Below the pieces are notes generated by a model. That model searched no databases and was not told where the DNA came from. It worked only from the letters and a program-made list of their open reading frames with translations. A stretch of DNA of 64,000 bases from Casuarius casuarius (taxonomy: Eukaryota; Chordata; Aves; Casuariiformes; Casuariidae), in NCBI GenBank assembly GCA_003342895.1, contig PTFA01000302.1:56453-120452 (forward strand), written 5' to 3'. Below are positions 16,327-64,000 of this stretch, one piece after another. Both the position numbers and the translations under genes were made by a program. Each line of letters opens with the position of its first letter. Position 1 is the first letter of the stretch.

Positions 16327-19000
16327 AATCAGGTAATAAAGTCACAGCTATGACCCAGATGACTGATTTGAAACTCGAGGCCAAGGAATGACAAAGATAC
16401 ATTCTTACAGTTGTTTAAATCTTGGGTTCTTTACAGCAAAATGCCTATCACTTTCCTGCTGGCTCTACATACTGCTTTTCTGTTTCTTTTAGGTGTGGCC
16501 ATTGAAATATGCCTCTTTCCTACTGTTTGCCTCTTCCTGAGGGATTTTGGGTTTGGGGTCTTTTACTGTTTTGTTTATGGTTTGGGGGGGCTTTTTGCAC
16601 TTGACCAGCTCTAGCATCATTCATGCCCCCTGGAATAATAAAGGCCATCCATGAAACACTGCTGTGTGTTTGACACAGCTAGCCACAGCACAGGCATGTA
16701 TGCAGCTTGAAGAAGTAAGACAAAGCTGTAACACTTGCATATATTTTGGTGACTACCTCATAGCTTAGGCAAGGATCTTAAAACTATATTGTCTTCAATA
16801 TCATGTTGCAGTTAATTTTGGCTGTGTCTGTCCTTAGGCTTTTTCCGTTGTTACTGTTGATATAGTGCCGAAAGTGGTGCAGGCAGCAAGCGGCTGAGAT
16901 GATCTGTAATTGCATTCTCTGTAACTGTTTTCAGCACAGATCTAAAATACAGGATACTCCCTGAACTCTGTTAGCTTAGTGCTGTACATTGCTTGTATCT
17001 GTGGTACAACTGGAGCATGGATCCATCCAGCATACCAAAGTTCCTTGGGATTCAGTCCTGTAGTTCCTACTCTTGTCTCTCTCATCTGTCATGCTGGTAT
17101 CAGTGATCACAGCAGGAGGAAGGAAGGATGTGTGTGCTAGTAGCCTCAGACTGGACCACCACCATAACTTCTGGTGGAAAACCTTTGGTTCTTGCGCATG
17201 ACAAATGTACATGCTTGTAGGATATTCAGAAAACAGTACTCTTCTTTAACAGAAAAAGTAAAAATAGTTTCTGCTACTGAGGTGGAAAAACTAATGGGAA
17301 AGGAAAAAATGCCAAATATCTTTGAGAAGGCTGTGAAAGTGAAAATTAGTATTTTCGTTAGAAGAAGTATTCAAACTAGAAGGTAAAGTACTTGTAGAAT
17401 ATTCCCCTTTCCCTTTCCAGAGTTCATGAGTTTTGTTTGTATCTCGTTACTAGCACAGTTTTGATTGTTGCTATGTAGGTCTGAGCAGACAAGACTGAAG
17501 CTGAAGAGAGAGAGCACACTTGCTCTTTTTCTTGTGGAAAAACAAGATAAAGACCAGAAGATTTTCTCTTTAGTTACAGTGAATTTAGGTGTTATCCTTA
17601 TTCCTTACTGCAAATGTGATGAAGTTGATAGTGACTGCTGCATGTACTCTTCTGCTGTTGAAGTAGCCTATCTAACTCCTTGTATATTTCTAGGATTTGA
17701 ATTTGACTGTATCATCCAGGCAGGGTACAAAACATTTCCTCCAGTTCGGGTTTGCTTAACATAATACCCTCATTTTCTAAATGCATGGCTGAGTCCCAGA
17801 TTTCATTTTATTATCTTTTGCTAATAGTTCAGTTATCTAGGTAGGAATTCAATTATCTTAGGATCATAAAAGATGACAATAAAATGAAAAAAGGCAGTGC
17901 AAAAATTTTGTAGTGCTCAAGGATGCCAACATCCAACAAAGGAAGGTGGTAATTCAGTCTGACTCAGTGCAAAGGATCTTTTGTGTTACAATTTGTAACA
18001 GAAATGTATCAGCTTAGGAAGACAGCATTTAATGGACCTTTTTTTTCCTTTTGTAGGGAAGGTCATCAGAGAGCTGCCTTCAAGCATGACATGAATAACA
18101 ACTGCCTTTCCTTTTCAGGAAAAGACTGTCTCTGTGCCCTTACTTTTGTGTGGCTAAAATGATCTTCTAATAATTTATCTATTTGTTCTTGTGTATCTGT
18201 ACTCCATGAGGCCACTCACTAATGTTTGTAAAGTTTTTACTATAACTAGTATTCTTTTCATAATTGTCACCATTGTTACTACACTATACTAACTGCAAAA
18301 ATATTCTTTGAGATGTTTACATTTTAGAAAAGAAAAGCACATGAATCTTTACCAAATTACTTATTTCTATCTTGGTACGTTGTAATGCCTGAATGAAAGA
18401 TTTTCTGCCTACGCAAATTACAAAATTTGGGAAAGTAAAAATATTTGTATTTTCCAAAGTAAAATATCCATAAAATGGACTGTTAAAATACAAAAGTAAT
18501 TGCTCTTTGTAGTAAGATACTGTTCTCAAGTGGAACTCTTTTTTTTTTTTAAAATTGGCGAGTCTTGGAGCCAGCTAGACTGTTTTTCAAGTGCATTTAA
18601 TGACACATACTAGAAACTGATTGACAGAAAATGTAGCACAGGCTTGGTTCTTAAGGCATGTTTCTTACAAAACTTCCAATGGGTTTAATACTTCGCCTAA
18701 TTTGTATTCATAAAGATACTGCCTTGGTGGAAAATCCTTGACAAATGTTTAAAATGTGACCAGACATTAAAACCACTTGAACACAAAGGTATTTGCATGC
18801 ATATATGTCAAGGTTTGAAACACATGTAATTTACCAAGTTCTGCAAATAAAATGTGCTTGGTTACGCGCCTTCAGTTTTTTTATAGAGCACTTTTACAAG
18901 GACAACATTAATGTTTTTACTAGTTTTTTTTTCAGTTTGTTTACTATCCATTGTTTGTATTAATCTTTTAGAAGTTTGGAAATAAAATTCCTTTCCCTAC
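16327..19000 (+). other. GNG10: GNG10 3' UTR and candidate poly(A) signals
   Basis: AATAAA occurs at 16637-16642 (nearest to the stop), 18846-18851 and 18981-18986. Which one is used cannot be decided from the sequence. No other gene seen. Confidence 0.45.
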
Positions 19001-22000
19001 TGGCTTTGAACTCCTGTTTAATTGTAAGAAAGAGCAGACCCATTAGTGAGCTTTTAGGAGGATACTTTAATTTTAAGGTGGGAGATGAGCCCTCATGGCT
19101 TTTTGGGAAGAAAAGGTTACTGATGGATTTTTAGAAAATTTTGTGTCTCATTAATAGAAAATTCCTACTTGCAGGTATTTATCACTTTTGTGGGCACAGA
19201 GTAGCTAAGTGACCAGGCTAACACATAAATCTTGCAACTGTAAGGAAGAAGTTTGTCACTTTAGGTGAGCTGAATACCTAGTTTTCATAAATACTAACTG
19301 AAATGGAGTAATGAATGTCCTCCAGACAGTTCAGTCTTTAATAAATGTTTTTCATACTTGTCCTGCAGGGAGACGCTGAAAAGAAAGCATTAATACTGCC
19401 AATAGGAACTGTGCCTCCAAGTACAGAAAAGACTGTCTTTCTTTAAGAGCCTTTCTTTGGCTTCCTTTTCTTTGTAGGCTACTTGAGTATGTCTGACTGC
19501 TTTTCTTGTAGTACTTGACACATGTACTTACTGCAGTAATCTACCGGAAATAGTTATTCCTATTTGCAGAGAGGTGATCAGAGGCTTAGTTTGCAGTCAA
19601 AATGCTCAACTCAGTGAGGAGGGAGGGAGAGGAGGGTACACATTCAAATGACTGACTGACCAGCATCTGGCTGCTGGTATTTCTCTGCTGCTCCTAGCTG
19701 CCTCCTCCCAGGTAAGCCCTTCATACTTCTTTTACCTCCTGCAATAAACCCTCTCTCCAGACCAAGTATTTCTCTCCCCAGGCCTGCCTGCTATGCCTCC
19801 TTTTCTGCACTGTGTCCTCACTTGAAGCTTGGACTCACTGATGAGCTGGCACAAAAAGCTTTTAAGTTACAGTGTGTAAGAAAAAGTAGCTGTCACTAGC
19901 CTGTCAATCAAATGGTGTTGCCTCTTGGCTGCCCAGCCCAGCACCATTCGACATCTGTCAGCTGCAACAGCGCAGTCAACATGTGATGGCAGAGCAGCAC
20001 TTTGCAAGTGTACTGTGGAGGCCAAACACTGCTTCACTGGCTGCCTGTAAAAGAGTGCAGGTATCTTAAATTATGCCTAGCTGCATCCCAGAGTCACCCA
20101 CATCCAAAATCCAGATTAGCCTCAACCCTGAGCTGAGCAGGTAATTCAGGACTGAACTTCTGCAGGATCCTGACTGCATCTACATCCAGTGCAAGCAGTG
20201 GATAAAAAGACCTGGACAACAGTGGTAGGACAGATTGAGTATGCTCTGTCCTATCATACCGGAAAGCATGGTGGTCACAGTCCTACAGGAAGAAGATACA
20301 GATTCAGGTCTCTTCAGAGGGGTGTGCTCCCCACCCCTTCGCTTTCTGGGCATTGTACAGCTGAAGTAGTGGGCAGAAGTAAAGGGAATGATGGCAGCAA
20401 TACTACCTCCCCATACTACCACGATTGCTTGGCATTGTGGCACGTAAGTGTCCGTGTGGAGTGAGTTTTAACAGGCATCCCACTCCTGTTTATTCTGTGT
20501 TGGCTAAATGAAGCAGCCTGAATCTTAGCAGCTCGGCTGCTGCAGGTCCCCTGCAATAGGAATTTGATAGATAGACACAGGCAGCAGCCTGCCTCGATAG
20601 GCAGCAGAATATGGTATTTCAGCTGTCCAGTGAACAGGGCAATGTCCTGGCTCAAACCGAAGACATAGCTGGCTTTGCACTAATTTGCTTGAGCACTGGG
20701 ATGGCTTAGGTGGGGATAATCATCTTGCTGTGTTGCCCCTGCTGTAACAGGTATAATCTCTAGCAGGCTGGCCTACAGCAGACAATGACATCTTATTTTC
20801 CTCTAATGAAGGCCATGGAAGAGGTTGTTTCCCCAGCTGCTGGGGCAGTGCAGGGTGCCTTGTTACCAGTCTCATGACTGACGGTTTCACAGGATGCCTG
20901 TGGTAAAGCAAATTAAGTGAATGCAAAAATCTGTACACTAAGCCTCTAGCATGAGCCACAAGGCCATCTTTTCTCACTGTCACCTCTCTCACAGCCCTTC
21001 AACGTCACGTCTCACAAACCATCAGCAAGGCTCTTTTTCCATCTTCAATTCCACCTGCCTGTTCACTAAGCAATTTGCAAATTTGATCCAAGACCTGATT
21101 ATTCCTGCTGCTGATGGAAGCAATTCATTCTCAGACAAAAAAAAAAGATGCAGTGCAAAGATGAAGTCACATTCCCTTCTTAGCCCCAGTTGGGGAAAAA
21201 CAGAGACAGCAGTCAGTCATTGTTTAGCCAGCACTGATTGCCTCCCCTTCCAGGATGAAATTCTTTTGATACGCTAACACAGTGGGAGTCTTCTCAGTTA
21301 CACATACTTTAGGACACAAAAATGTTTATACAGTACAATACTAACTTTCCTTCACACCAAGCTGATGGGAGAGGGAAAGAACCTTACATGCGATGAATGT
21401 GTCCAGATGTATGCATCTGTGAGACTGAGAGTCAAAAACAGGGCAAAACCCAAATGGTCATTGCAGGCCTTATTTTCCATTATGCTGCCAATAACTAACT
21501 GTTCACTGACATTTTTCTATCTAATGGAAACTGAATGCAGACAGCACTTGAATTTTCTTCACTGATCTAATGTAGGCAACTTAGGGATTGCCTCTGTTTT
21601 TCAAGCAAACTGTCATTGCTACTCTATGGATTATGTGTGCTAGCTTTTCATGAGTGTTCAGACTAAAGTATTGGTCTCAACCTTTGTATGTCTGAAAGAA
21701 GGATGTAAATACATAGCTAGCAGTGGCAGCTATAATTTTCCCCAGTGTGGTTGTCTGTGACTGAGTTTTTGCAGAGCTGCATTCTTAAAAGAACAGATTC
21801 CTGAGCCTAGCAATTTGGGAGACAGGAGAGATGGAAAATGGTTAGGTCAAGTGACCACAAAAATGGGCCAGAAATAGTGAGTGGACTGCAATTTTTATTT
21901 AAGTCTTTTTCTTATTTTGGGCAAAACAGAGAAACACTGGCTTGTTTCTAGTTCTAGAAAAAATCTTTTTTTCAAGTTACATGTGAAAGGAGTTTTCTAA

Positions 22001-23320
22001 AATCTTGTAAACAATTTGGATACAAATAACTTGGGGATATTATTTTAAGTTAAAATTGCTATTAGGGCTGTCACCATAGCTTTTAGGAATTCTCACTTAA
22101 AAATCATTATCCAATTTTCCCCGAGAAACCAAAATTAATCCCCTGAGCACCAATTTTTTTTGTAGCCAAACAGTGAATATGCACTTAATGAAAGCCTATG
22201 GTCAAGAAAGTATTTTACTGCAAGCATAAACCATCTTGCAACACCTGTTTTTTCTGTTATTGCATTAAATTAAAAAAAAAAGTGGGTTTGAAAACTGAAT
22301 AATCTCAACTAAAGGCCGCTGAATGAACACTGACATTCTGGAGCTGGCCGACATTCCTTTGCAAACTGTGTTATCACTACACCTACTCCTGCAGTGGGAC
22401 GGAGTTACTGTCTACCATTGCTCCCATCTGTATTTCCAGTATTGTTACCAAATTTTTTAATGGAATAAGGGAATTCAGTTACTGTTCTATCCTCTCCCTT
22501 CTATAGCTTGCAATGCAGACGACATTTTTTCCCCTGCATCTTCTACTCCTTCTGGCTTTAGCCTACAATGGCTGTCAGTGCATCTCAAATGCTTCTCATT
22601 TCCCCATCTGCAGATGTACTGTAGGAGGCTGAAAAACTTGGATGCCAACAAATGGTCTTCACTAACAGATGGTCTCCACTGGCTTACAGAGAGCGCTAGG
22701 GTCATAACTTTGAATCAAAACTATTAGAATCCTAAATTTCAACATATCTTTCACATGCCATCCATAAAACAAATGTTTTTTTTCTGAAGCCTGAACATGA
22801 CTAAAGCCAGTTCAGAAGCTCATAACATCACATGGCTTCTAAGTGAGCTGTCACAAGGAAGGAAATGCAGCTGAGCCTAAAGGAAGAATGCAAAGCCTCC
22901 AGGCTTTATGTGAAAGAAAGCTCTAACATCTGAGAAGTCTTAAGATTCTGGCAGATTTTGCTCATCTGCAAGTTTGGAAGCCTACACACTTAGGGAGCAA
23001 ACACAGGTCCTTTGGATACTCTACATGCTTCCGCATCTGTGTTTTTCATTCATATTTTACTTTTTGTATGAAGAATGATAAGGTACCTTATATGACTTAT
23101 AAGAACAAACAGAGAAGCAATAAATTCTCCAGGTTCAAGGAACACCTTTGTTAGTAAAATTTTAAACATATATAAAAGTCCTTAATGAGCAAATTGCCAA
23201 CACTCTTCCTCAACCCCAATTTTTCTTAAAAAAATGAACAAAGAACTGAGTTTAATCCATTTTGCTATAAATGTTTTAAAAATTTAAAAAAGTATTGATG
23301 TATGCAACTCCCCACTCCAC
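19001..23320. other. Convergent intergenic region between GNG10 and SHOC1
   Basis: No gene recognised. The part around 19.6-21.3 kb is somewhat richer in GC and in short open frames on both strands, but none resembles a known protein. SHOC1's 3' UTR must occupy the right-hand part. A minus-strand AATAAA (tttatt at 21894-21899) is one possible signal. Confidence 0.5.
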
Positions 23321-63633
<40,313 letters not shown>

Positions 63634-63762
63634 CTACTTGGCAAGCAGACTAGTAGGCATTAAGCAGCAGGCTCTCAATGAGACAAAATAACTTGCAAAT
63701 CTTTCAAAATGGCAGCTTTTAATAATGTTATAATAAAGACTTCCCTCAAAATTTAACTGTCT

Positions 63763-63813
63763 TTTATTTACTTTTTTACTTTATTTACTTTTTTACTTTA
63801 CTTTTACTTTTTA
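63763..63813 (+). repeat. Tandem TTTATTTACTTTTTTACT-type repeat
   Basis: Pyrimidine-rich tandem array of roughly 17-base units decaying into a shorter TTTAC unit. On the SHOC1 strand it is purine-rich. Confidence 0.75.
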
Positions 63814-64000
63814 CTTCCTGAATACAACAGTAAGTTAGAAAAAATTTTGCAGTAATATACTAGTTACACTGATAGATATTTGTTGACTTGTTAATTCAAT
63901 AAACCGCTCAACAAAACAGGGAACTGTTTAATATACTCTTATAAAAGGAAAATCTAGTCTCTTTAGCTTGCCTATTTACTTTTGTTAAAGCACTGTAATT

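Overview
The window is vertebrate nuclear DNA, most likely from a bird. It has split genes with GT-AG introns, AT-rich introns of modest size, one GC-rich CpG-island promoter and no bacterial-style gene packing. The bird assignment rests on CR1 LINE copies, including one whose 3' end carries the octamer-type tail (near 49.0-49.1 kb), and on gene order. DNAJC25, GNG10 and SHOC1 (C9orf84) are neighbours on human 9q31; by general knowledge of synteny that block is Z-linked in birds, but the sequence cannot prove this.

Layout. (1) 1-7.5 kb: GC-rich edge, then exons 2-4 of DNAJC25 on the + strand, with 3' UTR and poly(A) signal. Exon 1, which carries the J domain, lies outside the window. (2) 7.5-12.1 kb: intergenic, dominated by a complete Tigger1-type DNA transposon (8862-11277) with a decayed but readable transposase on the - strand. 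(3) 12.1-16.6 kb: CpG island and the two coding exons of GNG10 (+), whose intron appears to begin with GC instead of GT. (4) 16.6-23.3 kb: GNG10 3' region and convergent intergenic DNA, with no gene recognised. (5) 23.3-63.6 kb: 26 coding exons of SHOC1 on the - strand, reconstructed by eye. They splice in frame into a 1347-residue C-terminal portion ending at a stop codon. About 100 N-terminal residues are probably beyond the right edge. A CR1 3' end sits in one intron, and a 50-bp-arm inverted repeat sits in another.

The three genes are unrelated in function. DNAJC25 is a membrane J-domain protein, GNG10 is a prenylated G-protein gamma subunit, and SHOC1 is a meiotic crossover (ZMM) factor with an XPF-like fold. 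DNAJC25 and GNG10 are tandem with phase-0 introns, the arrangement that permits the DNAJC25-GNG10 read-through mRNA known in human. No CRISPR array, operon or bacterial or phage system is present. The most surprising element is the full-length Tigger1-like transposon, a family I know as characteristic of placental mammals, in what looks like an avian locus.
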